This document shows, one piece after another, positions 1-7,271 of a stretch of DNA of 11,252 nt. A program made the translations under genes and the position numbers. Position 1 is the stretch's first letter, and each line of letters opens with the position of its first letter. Under the pieces are notes generated by a model that had not been told where the DNA came from, did not search any database, and saw only the letters and a list, made by a program, of their open reading frames with translations. Source of the DNA: an uncultured Porphyromonadaceae bacterium (GTDB lineage Bacteria; Bacteroidota; Bacteroidia; Bacteroidales; Muribaculaceae); NCBI GenBank assembly GCA_902495075.1, contig CABUVO010000058.1, forward strand, positions 1-11,252. Direction: 5' to 3'.

Positions 1-2
1 AC

Positions 3-1118
3 AAACCGCTCCTTGAGACCATGCATGAGGAGGAGCTGCATGAAAGCGCGAGACTGCGTCTTCGTGGCTTCTATGGAGTACTGAAAGAGAGCGATGAGTT
101 CATCCGTTTCGCGATGCTGGCAGGTGTTACCAAATTCGGTCAGGTGACCGTCTTCTCGGGGCTAAACAACCTCAGAGACATTTCAATGCTTGACCGTTAT
201 AATGAAATATGCGGGATAAGCGAGACGGAGTTCAGAAAGTATTTCGCAGCATCCGTTAAAGATTTCGCAATGGCAAAAGGAATAACGGAGGAGAAAGTCT
301 GGGAGCTGTTTCGCAACAATTATGATGGGTATCATTTCAGCGAGACAGGCTGCGGTATGTATAATCCTTTCAGTGTCCTCAACGCATTCAAGGACAACAG
401 AATCAGCAACTACTGGTTTCGTTCCGGCTCGCCTGACTATCTCATTAAACTCTTCAAGCGAAATCATTACATACTCAGCGAACTGGAAGGACAGCGTCGC
501 ACCGAATCACAACTGCTGGATATGACAAATCCTGACCGAAACGTTGTCACTCTTCTCTATCAGTCTGGCTATCTCACCATCAAGGATTATGACCCGATGT
601 TCGAAGAATATATACTCGGCTTTCCCAACAATGAGGTGCGTACCGGTTTCTGGTCATCACTCTACGATAACTATGTTTTCAACGGCAGCAACCGCACAGC
701 TTTCGATATGTCACGATTCGTCAGGGACGTATTCGATGGAAAAGCTGCGGAATTCATGGAACGACTTCAGGCTCTAATAGCATCAGTGTCTCCAGGCACA
801 CTCAAGGATAAAGAAATTTACTTCCAAAATATCCTGCAGGTGGTCTTCAGCATGATGGGATTCCACACGCGCACGGAAATAACGATGGCATCTGGACGCG
901 CTGATATGACTGTGGAGACCGAAAAGTATATTTATATTTTTGAATTCAAGATAGATTCTACTGCGGAAGCCGCACTCGCGCAGATAAAAGAAAAAGGGTA
1001 CGCCACACCCTACAGTACCGGATCAAATAAGATCATACTGATAGGCGCCAATTTCTCGTCAACTACAAATTTATTATCCGATTATATAATTGAGGAGATA
1101 GGAAACAACTCACACTGA
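3..1118 (+). CDS. AAA-ATPase-like / PD-(D/E)XK nuclease domain protein (DUF1703 type), 5' end cut off
   Basis: This is the C-terminal part of a protein whose reading frame is already open at the left edge. It reads KPLLETMHEEEL across the first ATG at 21, so that ATG is internal and not the start. The middle part (LAGVTKFGQVTVFSGLNNLRDIS, then YDGYHF and NPFSVLNAF) is typical of the AAA-ATPase-like family common in Bacteroidetes. The missing N-terminus would hold the Walker A loop. Numbering from the ATG at 21, the C-terminal DUF1703 domain shows a PD-(D/E)XK nuclease core: D295 in GRAD, then E308-F-K310, then the helix around QIKEKGYATPY. The core residues look intact. The family has many paralogues per genome and its biological role is not established; a mobile or defence role is only speculation. 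The gene ends in TGA before a hairpin terminator, and no partner gene is visible. Confidence 0.85.
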   Translation, partial: KPLLETMHEEELHESARLRLRGFYGVLKESDEFIRFAMLAGVTKFGQVTVFSGLNNLRDISMLDRYNEICGISETEFRKYFAASVKDFAMAKGITEEKVWELFRNNYDGYHFSETGCGMYNPFSVLNAFKDNRISNYWFRSGSPDYLIKLFKRNHYILSELEGQRRTESQLLDMTNPDRNVVTLLYQSGYLTIKDYDPMFEEYILGFPNNEVRTGFWSSLYDNYVFNGSNRTAFDMSRFVRDVFDGKAAEFMERLQALIASVSPGTLKDKEIYFQNILQVVFSMMGFHTRTEITMASGRADMTVETEKYIYIFEFKIDSTAEAALAQIKEKGYATPYSTGSNKIILIGANFSSTTNLLSDYIIEEIGNNSH

Positions 1119-1160
1119 TGAAGTACAGCGAAAGCATGATTAATAAACTTTTTAAATAAA

Positions 1161-1192
1161 AGCCGTCAGATTTTCTGGCGGCTCTTTCTTTG
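1161..1192 (+). terminator. Rho-independent terminator after the AAA-ATPase-like gene
   Basis: AGCCGTCAG (1161-1169) pairs with CTGGCGGCT (1175-1183) over nine base pairs, including one G-U wobble, around a five-base loop ATTTT. A T-rich tract CTTTCTTTG follows. It lies 43 nt after the TGA of the upstream gene and ahead of the promoter of the C10 peptidase gene, so it should separate the two transcripts. Confidence 0.75.
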
Positions 1193-1223
1193 TATGAAAT
1201 AACCTTTATTTAAGTTTTTTTGT

Positions 1224-1231
1224 TACTTTTG
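1224..1231 (+). promoter_or_regulatory. Bacteroidetes-type -7 promoter box for the C10 peptidase gene
   Basis: TACTTTTG matches the Bacteroides -7 consensus TAnnTTTG at every fixed position. It lies 29 nt before the ATG at 1261 and after the upstream terminator. I found no convincing TTTG -33 element at the usual distance. The implied leader is about 20-25 nt, AT-rich, with no Shine-Dalgarno sequence, which is normal for this phylum. Confidence 0.55.
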
Positions 1232-1260
1232 TATATTGATCTGAATTTAAACCAAAATAT

Positions 1261-3696
1261 ATGAAAAGAATTTTTACCTTTGCAGGCATCATGGCTGCTG
1301 CACTCGCGATGAGCGCGGCTCCTCTTACGCCTGAACAAGCACTAAAACGCGCACAAGCCAGTTCTGCCATGCGCAAGTCCGCAATCAGCGCCGGAGCTAT
1401 GACTCTCAGCTTTTCAATGCAGACACCTGCCGGATCTCCGGCAATTTATGTTTTCGATCGTCCCGAATCAAAAGGTTATCTTATCGTCAGCGCAGATGAC
1501 GCTGCGATTCCTGTGCTTGGATATGCCGACTCTGGCAGTTTTGACTCGGAAGAGATGCCTCCACAACTCGAATGGTGGCTTTCTGAATATGCCGCACAAA
1601 TAAGTTCATCTTCCGCAAATGATATTTCCTCAAAAAAAATTACCCGCTCAGGAAAAGCTGCTGTTTCTCCTTTGGTAAAGACCACATGGAATCAGGGAAC
1701 ACCCTATAACAATCTGTGCCCTTCCGTAGGCAACTCCAAATGCCCTACAGGATGCGTCGCAACCGCAATGGCTCAGGTGATGAAATATCACAATTACCCG
1801 CCAGTAGGCATGGGGCGTGTTACAGCGACAATCCCAACCGGTGGAAGCGGGGACGGATACATAAATCTTGCCCAGAAGCCATTCGATTGGGATAATATGC
1901 TTGATGCATATTCAGGATATGATTACACCAATCAACAGGCAACCGCCGTTGCCACGCTTATGCAGGCTGCCGGATATGCCTCTAAAATGAATTATACGCT
2001 CACCGGTTCAGGCGCGCTCAGTCTTAACGCTGCCATGAGCCTTTCCAAGAATTTCAAGTATAACCCTTACATACAGTATCTGCAACGATCATATTTCAGT
2101 GCTTCGGAATGGGATGAAATTATCTACAATGAACTTGCTGCCGGCCGTCCTGTAATGTATGGCGGACAGTCTACATCTGTGGGTCATGAGTTTGTATGCG
2201 ATGGCTATGATGGCAACGGATATTATCATTTCAATTGGGGATGGGGAGGCATGTCTGACGGTTATTTCCTTCTTGATGCACTCAATCCGGACTCTGTTGG
2301 CACAGGCGGAGGCGAGGGGGGCGGCTACAACTCCGGTCAGGACATTATAATAGGGGTTCAACCAGCTTCAGAAGAACTTAATCCTTATCTCACACAGTTC
2401 GGCAATCTTACGGGCAGCGTCAGTGGCTCAAAACTTAACCTCTTGGTTGACAATGGTTCCGGGCACTGGCTCAATGCCGGTATTTCGTCAATAAAGATAA
2501 ATATCGGAGTAGAAATATCTCCTGTCGGCTCAACATCGTCAACAACCCGCTACATCTCTGTCCTACCCGGACTAAGCATCGGAGCCCTCACAGTAAACGG
2601 ATATCAGGTATCATATGATGGTATTAAGGGAAATTGTTCAGTTAACCTTCCTTCCGATCTTCCCAATGGAACTTATAAAGTGACTGTCTGCTCACAGGAT
2701 GCCAACAAAACAAATGCTCCCTGGACTCCCGTATGCACCACAAGCGGAGCACACAATTTCGTGTACGTGACAAAGAGCGGCAACAGCTGGAGCGTGCAGA
2801 GTTTTGACGAAGCAGAACTATCAATCATATCGGCAACTCCTACAACCCAGGTATATTATCAGAATGCCTGTCGCTTCAAGCTCTCTGTCTCCAATACATC
2901 CAATATCGAGATGACAGGTGGTTTTTATCCTGTTCTTTTTGATGGAACCAAAGAGGCGATGCTTGGTGAAGGAATTACTCTGAGCCTAAAGCCTAATGAA
3001 AAGACAGAAACTGAATTCTTGACAGTGTTTGAGCTCTTAGAAGGAGCAACAGTACCGACTACCCAGAAAGAATATACCCTTAAATTTGCTAAAAACGCGA
3101 GCGGCACGGAATACTACGACTGGTCCGCACCCCTTACAGTTTATGTGGTTCTTGGATCAATGAGCTTTTCTGTAAATGACTATTCTGTTACCGGCGCGGC
3201 GACACGCCAAGAAAACATCAACGGCACTGACCGCACGGCATTCGTTGTGGGTAATCCATCGGAAATACCATTCTCCGCAACTATAACCAATACCGGAGCG
3301 TTCTTCGGATCTCAGGTGTATACGCTAATTTTCAATGGAAATCTTTCCGGCTATTCTCTCACATCCGGTGCCATGGGACCGACACCAGTTCTAAACAGAG
3401 GTCAATCTGCGACAGTGAAAGGATCTGTAGACTTCACGGAAGCAGAAGCCAATGAAAGCTATGCCGCTGTAATGTTTTACATGGGCAAAGAGGGTTTAGA
3501 GCAAGCTCGCAGTTGTCCTATAATATACTTTGTCGTAGATCCTTCCGCATCAGCAATCGATGAAATTGCAAATGACAACAACGATACGGACGGCGAAATC
3601 TTCAACCTCCAGGGCATCCCCGTAGGCAAAGACCTCAACTCCCTCCCCGCCGGCACCTACATCCGCAATGGAAAGAAAGTGATGGTAAGGCGTTAG
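1261..3696 (+). CDS. Secreted C10-family cysteine peptidase (streptopain/SpeB-like) with C-terminal sorting-type tail
   Basis: A secreted papain-fold cysteine protease of 811 residues. Residues 1-20 are a Sec signal peptide (MKRIFTFAGIMAAALAMSAA). Residues about 21-135 resemble the Spi/SpeB inhibitory propeptide, including GYLIVSADDAAIPVLGY. The catalytic domain follows at about 138-375: nucleophile C165 in CPTGCVATAMAQVMKYHNYP, general base H309 in GHEFVCDGY, and the N325-W326 pair in HFNWGWGG, all in the order and spacing of streptopain. Residues about 380-770 look like beta-sandwich/Ig-like modules without a family I can name. The last 35 residues (IFNLQGIPVGKDLNSLPAGTYI, then NGKKVMV) resemble the short C-terminal sorting tail of Bacteroidetes secreted proteins (T9SS type A-like). 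The enzyme probably works outside the cell or at its surface. SpeB itself is about 400 residues, so the extra length is the C-terminal modules. The stop TAG lies inside a heptamer repeat, and codon use changes sharply over the last module. Confidence 0.93.
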   Translation: MKRIFTFAGIMAAALAMSAAPLTPEQALKRAQASSAMRKSAISAGAMTLSFSMQTPAGSPAIYVFDRPESKGYLIVSADDAAIPVLGYADSGSFDSEEMPPQLEWWLSEYAAQISSSSANDISSKKITRSGKAAVSPLVKTTWNQGTPYNNLCPSVGNSKCPTGCVATAMAQVMKYHNYPPVGMGRVTATIPTGGSGDGYINLAQKPFDWDNMLDAYSGYDYTNQQATAVATLMQAAGYASKMNYTLTGSGALSLNAAMSLSKNFKYNPYIQYLQRSYFSASEWDEIIYNELAAGRPVMYGGQSTSVGHEFVCDGYDGNGYYHFNWGWGGMSDGYFLLDALNPDSVGTGGGEGGGYNSGQDIIIGVQPASEELNPYLTQFGNLTGSVSGSKLNLLVDNGSGHWLNAGISSIKINIGVEISPVGSTSSTTRYISVLPGLSIGALTVNGYQVSYDGIKGNCSVNLPSDLPNGTYKVTVCSQDANKTNAPWTPVCTTSGAHNFVYVTKSGNSWSVQSFDEAELSIISATPTTQVYYQNACRFKLSVSNTSNIEMTGGFYPVLFDGTKEAMLGEGITLSLKPNEKTETEFLTVFELLEGATVPTTQKEYTLKFAKNASGTEYYDWSAPLTVYVVLGSMSFSVNDYSVTGAATRQENINGTDRTAFVVGNPSEIPFSATITNTGAFFGSQVYTLIFNGNLSGYSLTSGAMGPTPVLNRGQSATVKGSVDFTEAEANESYAAVMFYMGKEGLEQARSCPIIYFVVDPSASAIDEIANDNNDTDGEIFNLQGIPVGKDLNSLPAGTYIRNGKKVMVRR

Positions 3697-3730
3697 TCTT
3701 AGGCTTTAGGCGTTAGGCTTTAGGCTTTAG
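3689..3730 (+). repeat. Heptamer tandem array, locus 1 left arm (GGCKTTA units)
   Basis: Units are GGCGTTA (3689), GTCTTA (3696, one base short), GGCTTTA (3702), GGCGTTA (3709), GGCTTTA (3716) and GGCTTTA (3723). TAG recurs exactly every 7 bases from 3707 to 3730. The first unit lies inside the peptidase gene: it spells the last two sense codons (AGG CGT) and, with the following G, the stop TAG at 3694-3696. The array runs into the hairpin at 3747-3790, and a matching inverted arm lies on the far side. Confidence 0.9.
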
Positions 3731-3746
3731 AACTTGACAACAATAT

Positions 3747-3790
3747 AAAAGCAACCCGGTTCGAAATTTGATTCGAACCGGGTTACTTTT
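3747..3790. terminator. Strong bidirectional terminator hairpin between convergent genes
   Basis: AACCCGGTTCGAA (3753-3765) and TTCGAACCGGGTT (3772-3784) form a perfect 13-bp stem with a six-base loop ATTTGA. The stem continues, after one mismatch, through G3751-C3786 and AAAA/TTTT. The A-tract on one side and T-tract on the other make it terminator-like in both directions, which fits its place between the convergent peptidase and SPOR genes. It sits at the centre of the inverted heptamer arms. Confidence 0.85.
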
Positions 3791-3793
3791 ACT

Positions 3794-3835
3794 CTAATAC
3801 CTAACGCCTAATGCCTAATGCCTAACGCCTAACCA
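3794..3835 (-). repeat. Heptamer tandem array, locus 1 right arm (CTAAYGC units)
   Basis: Six contiguous units in perfect 7-base register: CTAATAC, CTAACGC, CTAATGC, CTAATGC, CTAACGC, CTAACCA (starts 3794, 3801, 3808, 3815, 3822, 3829). Read on the minus strand these are TTAGGCG/TTAGGCA-type units, the same family as the left arm in opposite orientation. The unit at 3822 supplies the TAG stop of the SPOR gene, and the unit at 3829 lies inside its coding end, spelling part of the terminal Val-Arg-Arg. Confidence 0.9.
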
Positions 3836-4316
3836 CAACCGGCTTTCCACTCAGTCCGATGTAAGGATATTGGGGATTTTCTTTGCGGAAGCGTTTGAGG
3901 AACGCGCGGGTTTCATCAATCGTGTCGAAACTGCCTGCGAGGATATACCATTTGTCGCCTAACGCGCGGGCTGCGCGGGCATCATATCCTTTATCTTTCA
4001 ATGCCAATGCTCCTGAGCGAGCATTGGTATTCATTTTGAAAACACCAACAGCCACATTGTATCCTTTCAAAGGAGTCGAACCATCATCTACCTTTAAAAC
4101 CTCATTTACAAAATAGAGAGTATCGCCGCCAACCACCTGTGAGCGCGGGGCATCTTCTGCTACCAAGCCATCAGCGGCAAGCGCCTCTGCAGCCTTTTCA
4201 CGTTTGTTTACAGCCACGTCATATGCCGACCTATAATTCTTCTCAGTCGGCTTGCAAGCCGTGAGGGCAATCGCCCCAATCCCGGCAATGATCATTATAT
4301 TCCTAAATTTTCTCAT
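3822..4316 (-). CDS. SPOR-domain lipoprotein
   Basis: A 164-residue lipoprotein. Residues 1-20 are a lipoprotein signal with lipobox LTAC and lipidated C21. No acidic retention rule can be read with confidence, so which membrane it occupies is open. Residues about 22-82 are a charged linker. Residues about 84-163 form a SPOR fold: YNVAVGVFKMNTNARSGAL, a helix GALALKDKGYDARAARAL, then KWYILAGSFDTIDETRAFL and a final strand. SPOR domains in known proteins bind denuded glycan strands of peptidoglycan, often at division sites, so a cell-wall role is likely. It is the last gene of the minus-strand block, 94 nt after the GH13 gene, with a C-rich spacer that could form a G-quadruplex in the transcript. 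The terminal codons AGG CGT TAG are identical to those of the convergent peptidase gene because both ends lie in the same repeat family. Confidence 0.88.
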   Translation of the reverse strand: MRKFRNIMIIAGIGAIALTACKPTEKNYRSAYDVAVNKREKAAEALAADGLVAEDAPRSQVVGGDTLYFVNEVLKVDDGSTPLKGYNVAVGVFKMNTNARSGALALKDKGYDARAARALGDKWYILAGSFDTIDETRAFLKRFRKENPQYPYIGLSGKPVVVRR

Positions 4317-4340
4317 ATTCTTGATTGATTTATACTCTCA

Positions 4341-4368
4341 CCCAAAGAGTCCCAAATCCCCTATCCCC
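4341..4368 (-). other. Potential G-quadruplex motif in the SPOR gene leader (minus strand)
   Basis: On the minus strand, which is the coding and transcript strand here, the order is GGGG-ATA-GGGG-ATTT-GGG-ACTCTTT-GGG. This gives four G-runs of at least three with loops of 3, 4 and 7, meeting the common G3+N1-7 rule. It ends 24 nt upstream of the ATG at 4314-4316. The rest of the spacer to 4410 also carries G-runs. Folding in the cell is not shown by sequence alone. Confidence 0.5.
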
Positions 4369-4410
4369 ATTTATTCCTATTTCACCCTATCCTGCCCCAT
4401 TTAAGCCCCA

Positions 4411-6327
4411 TTAAATCACCGGAGTGAGCACCCTCACTTCGCGCGGAGCAAAGCGATATTTCCTCACAGCAGTAATAGGCTCAATTATCTCACCGGTCAG
4501 GATATCCTTATATTTCTTTCCCTCTGGCATGATTTCGAGATATCTTGTCATATCCACATCATTAGCTTCATCCCGACCATTCATCATAACGATAACCGTG
4601 TCATCTCCGGCTCGACGTTCATAAAGATAGATACCATTGGTAGGCATGAAATGTTTCATTGAGCCCTCCCCTATCGCTTTGCTGGTGCGACGCCAGTTGC
4701 ACAACGTAGAGATAAAGTTAAATGCCTCATTCTGCAGTTTTGAGCGGCCCTCTTTGGTGAACACTGTGGTTTTGTCTCCCGGGAAACCACCGGGCATATC
4801 CTTACGCACATTGCCATCGCCACCTTCGCGAGTACCGTGCATCAGCAGCTCGGTTCCATAGTAAAGCTGAGGTATACCTGGAATCGTAAGAAGAAGTGTC
4901 AATGCCTGTTTCCACTGGTCGAGAGTTTCAGGTTCGGTCAATATGAAACGCTCCGTGTCGTGATTGTCAAGAAAACGCAACACATTCATAGGATCTGGGT
5001 ATACATAGTCGAGCGCCAGATGATCATAGATTACGTTCAGCCCATTCCAGGGATCTGTCTGAGCCTTGAAAGGAGCCATGTCACGACTCTTTATCATCAG
5101 CGGGAAATCCATCACAACCGGAAGATTTGTATCAGGATTCTTAGTATTGGCAAGTGGAGAACCCTTCTGCCAGAAAGCCTCACCGGCTGTCTCGCCAAAC
5201 CAGCATTCACCAACGATGTTGAAATTAGGATATTCCCTCATAACATCGGAAATCCAACGCGCCATCTCCTTCTCATCGGCATAGGGATACGTATCCATTC
5301 GTATTCCATCGATTTGCGCCTCCTCTATCCACCAGATGGAGTTCTGGATAAGATATTTCATAAGATGTGGATTGCGTTGGTTCAGGTCCGGCATGCTTTC
5401 CACAAACCATCCATCCTGCGTAAGCTTACGGTCATAATCGGTAGCATAAGGATCCGTGATGGTTGAAAGGCGATAGTTGGTCTGAACATATCCGTCCGGA
5501 AAATTAAACCAGTCGGACGACGGACGATCCTCAAACCAGGGATGTCCCGATCCACAATGGTTGAAGATCATATCCATCACAGTCTTGATACCATTGTCGT
5601 GAAGTTTCTCAACAAGTGCAGAATACTGGGCATTGCTGCCAAAGCGGGGATCGACACGATAATAATCGGTTGTGGCATATCCATGATAGCTGCCACCCTC
5701 CATATCATTCTCCAGCACCGGATTCAGCCAGACGGCAGTTATGCCGAGTGTGTCAAGATAATCCACATGATTCGAAATTCCCGCAAGGTCTCCCCCATGC
5801 CGTGTGTTGGGATTCTCTCTGTCAACAGCAACATGATGACGCAGCGACTTCACGTCATTTATACTCTCGTCTCCATTGGCAAAACGGTCGGGCATCACCA
5901 TATAGAGCACATCGGCGGCTGTGAATCCTTGAGCCCCTTTCTGTTTACGACGTGCTCGCAATTCATATTCCTTTACAACTTTTTTCTTCCCTTCTTTCCA
6001 TTCGAGTTTCATCACTCCTGGGCGAGTCTCCGGGGATACCGTGAGATAAACATATTGCCAGTTGGGAGAACCATCGAGACGCACCACAGAATCCACAGTG
6101 ACACCGGGATAGGAAACCGAGAAATCTGCAGGACGGATGTCCTTACCGTGGATTTGAAGTTGAAGTGAGGTATCCTTCATCCCTGTCCACCAATGAGGAG
6201 GATGTATCTCATCTACAGAAAAGGAAGCTGCTGAAGCCGACAAGGCTCCCCCTGCCATAAAGCAGAAAAGGCCGCGGCACATACGCCGCGACCTGTTTAT
6301 CGTTTTCTTTATATTTCTATTTTGCAT
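4411..6327 (-). CDS. Periplasmic GH13 alpha-amylase family enzyme (neopullulanase/cyclomaltodextrinase, SusA-like)
   Basis: A 638-residue alpha-glucan hydrolase. I chose the ATG at 6325-6327; the open frame extends two codons further to a GTG at 6331-6333, which is a weaker start. Residues about 1-34 form a Sec signal with basic n-region and ASA-A cleavage site and no lipobox, suggesting periplasmic export. Residues about 36-128 match the cyclomaltodextrinase N-terminal domain (VDEIHPPHWWTGMKD, SPNWQYVYL). The GH13 barrel starts near 138 (DVLYMVMPDRFANGD). Region I is DMIFNH (252-257), the nucleophile is D345 in GIRMD, the acid/base E374 in GECW, and H456-D457 in FLDNHDTE. All catalytic residues are present. 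A beta domain closes the protein. Related enzymes such as Bacteroides SusA cleave imported maltooligosaccharides or pullulan. No SusC/SusD pair, SusR regulator or other glycoside hydrolase lies in the window. The start is 31 nt after the lipoprotein stop, so co-transcription is possible. Exact linkage specificity cannot be read. Confidence 0.92.
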   Translation of the reverse strand: MQNRNIKKTINRSRRMCRGLFCFMAGGALSASAASFSVDEIHPPHWWTGMKDTSLQLQIHGKDIRPADFSVSYPGVTVDSVVRLDGSPNWQYVYLTVSPETRPGVMKLEWKEGKKKVVKEYELRARRKQKGAQGFTAADVLYMVMPDRFANGDESINDVKSLRHHVAVDRENPNTRHGGDLAGISNHVDYLDTLGITAVWLNPVLENDMEGGSYHGYATTDYYRVDPRFGSNAQYSALVEKLHDNGIKTVMDMIFNHCGSGHPWFEDRPSSDWFNFPDGYVQTNYRLSTITDPYATDYDRKLTQDGWFVESMPDLNQRNPHLMKYLIQNSIWWIEEAQIDGIRMDTYPYADEKEMARWISDVMREYPNFNIVGECWFGETAGEAFWQKGSPLANTKNPDTNLPVVMDFPLMIKSRDMAPFKAQTDPWNGLNVIYDHLALDYVYPDPMNVLRFLDNHDTERFILTEPETLDQWKQALTLLLTIPGIPQLYYGTELLMHGTREGGDGNVRKDMPGGFPGDKTTVFTKEGRSKLQNEAFNFISTLCNWRRTSKAIGEGSMKHFMPTNGIYLYERRAGDDTVIVMMNGRDEANDVDMTRYLEIMPEGKKYKDILTGEIIEPITAVRKYRFAPREVRVLTPVI

Positions 6328-6358
6328 ATGCACTGCTGTTTATGCTGTAAACCGGTTA

Positions 6359-7222
6359 TCAGTCAACCTGGATAACGAGATGATTTGTAAGGCTCCAGAA
6401 ACGTGTGGGATTGGTGATCTGAATTGTCTTGGGTTCATCCTTCTCACCTACAATCTTATAACTGTCGGCTGGCATATTGCTCCAGATCTTCACCTTCTTT
6501 GAGTTGGTGGGGATAGCGGAAAGAGTGCGTTTGTCGGCTGTTACGAAATAAGATGCATCGAAATTACCCTTAAGTACCTTGGTTGCTCCGAGGAATTTCT
6601 TTTCCAACAGACCCTTCTCTTTAAGATTTTTGTTTGTGCCAATGGCATAATACACACGATTTGCCTCATTCTCCGCAGCAACAGCCTGCGCCTGAGCCTC
6701 TTCTTTGGCTGCGGTCTCGGTTTTCACTTGCTCCTGACCTTCGGCAACCTGAGTGTTCAGTGTCTCAATCTGACCTTTGGCAGTAGCCAGTTCGGTTTCA
6801 AGTTGATTAATTTTCTGATCCTGGGCAGCAATACGTTCTTTAAGCTGGGTGATGGTCTTGGCCATTATGCTGTTTTCATTACCCGATGCTTTGATCTTTT
6901 CCTCCATTGAAGTCAACAGAGCCTTATTCGCTGCAAGACGCGCTTTGATTGAAGCAAGGTTATTACGGATCTCTGCGCGACGGTCAGCATTCTCTCCATT
7001 ACCCATGTTATAGAGCAATCCCTCCTGCATATTGATGGAATCGAGACCGGTGTAGATGTCACCCATAAGGAGCATCAAAGAATCATTGAATGTTGCAGCT
7101 TCCTGATATTCAGCTGTCAGATCTGCGATACGGATAGAATCCTCATCTATTTTTTTCTGATTTCCAGAGCAAGATGCCAGAAGCATAGCTCCGACACCGA
7201 GGAACAAAACACTTTTCTTCAT
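6359..7222 (-). CDS. Coiled-coil lipoprotein, possibly related to Bacteroides Cbp1-type glycosylated adhesins
   Basis: A 287-residue lipoprotein. The signal MKKSVLFLGVGAMLLASC places the lipidated cysteine at C18. Residues about 85-190 form a long, Glu/Lys/Gln/Ala-rich coiled coil (for example QLETELATAKGQIETL). A compact C-terminal domain follows at about 190-287 (VYYAIGTNKNLKEKGLL, KVLKGNFDASYF, then TRFWSLTNHLVIQVD). This arrangement recurs in Bacteroidales lipoproteins, and from memory the C-terminal part resembles proteins named Cbp1-family collagen-binding adhesins; that name is uncertain. Three matches to the Bacteroidetes O-glycosylation sequon D-(S/T)-(A/I/L/M/T/V) lie near the N-terminus: DSI at 28, DSL at 47 and DSI at 61. 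Such lipoproteins are usually in the outer membrane. It starts 49 nt downstream of rsmI. I found no TAnnTTTG box in that gap, so it may be read from upstream or from a promoter inside rsmI. Confidence 0.8.
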   Translation of the reverse strand: MKKSVLFLGVGAMLLASCSGNQKKIDEDSIRIADLTAEYQEAATFNDSLMLLMGDIYTGLDSINMQEGLLYNMGNGENADRRAEIRNNLASIKARLAANKALLTSMEEKIKASGNENSIMAKTITQLKERIAAQDQKINQLETELATAKGQIETLNTQVAEGQEQVKTETAAKEEAQAQAVAAENEANRVYYAIGTNKNLKEKGLLEKKFLGATKVLKGNFDASYFVTADKRTLSAIPTNSKKVKIWSNMPADSYKIVGEKDEPKTIQITNPTRFWSLTNHLVIQVD

Positions 7223-7271
7223 ATTCGTATAGTTTTATAATTTATAGTTTCCGCTTCAGGAAGAGATGAAT

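Noticed and set aside
21..23. ATG at 21 as the true start of the first gene
   Set aside because: The frame is open to the window edge and the preceding codons (KPLLET) continue the family sequence; the ATPase N-terminus is missing, so the gene starts outside the window.
3753..3784. tRNA-like T-arm (GGTTCGAA) and possible integration site
   Set aside because: The sequence is a simple 13-bp perfect hairpin with a T-tract and no acceptor, D or anticodon arms; no integrase is present.
3689..3835. REP/RAYT-type or IS200-like mobile element
   Set aside because: The paired arms are reminiscent of REP hairpins, but the units are 7-base tandem repeats, and no transposase or terminal motif is visible in the window.
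5542..6168. 208-codon open frame antisense to the GH13 gene
   Set aside because: It lies wholly opposite a gene with intact catalytic motifs, and its translation is His/Ile-rich with no recognisable domain; it is a shadow frame.
6328..6333. GTG start two codons upstream for the GH13 gene
   Set aside because: An ATG two codons later gives an ordinary signal peptide, and ATG is far more usual; the two extra residues add nothing recognisable.
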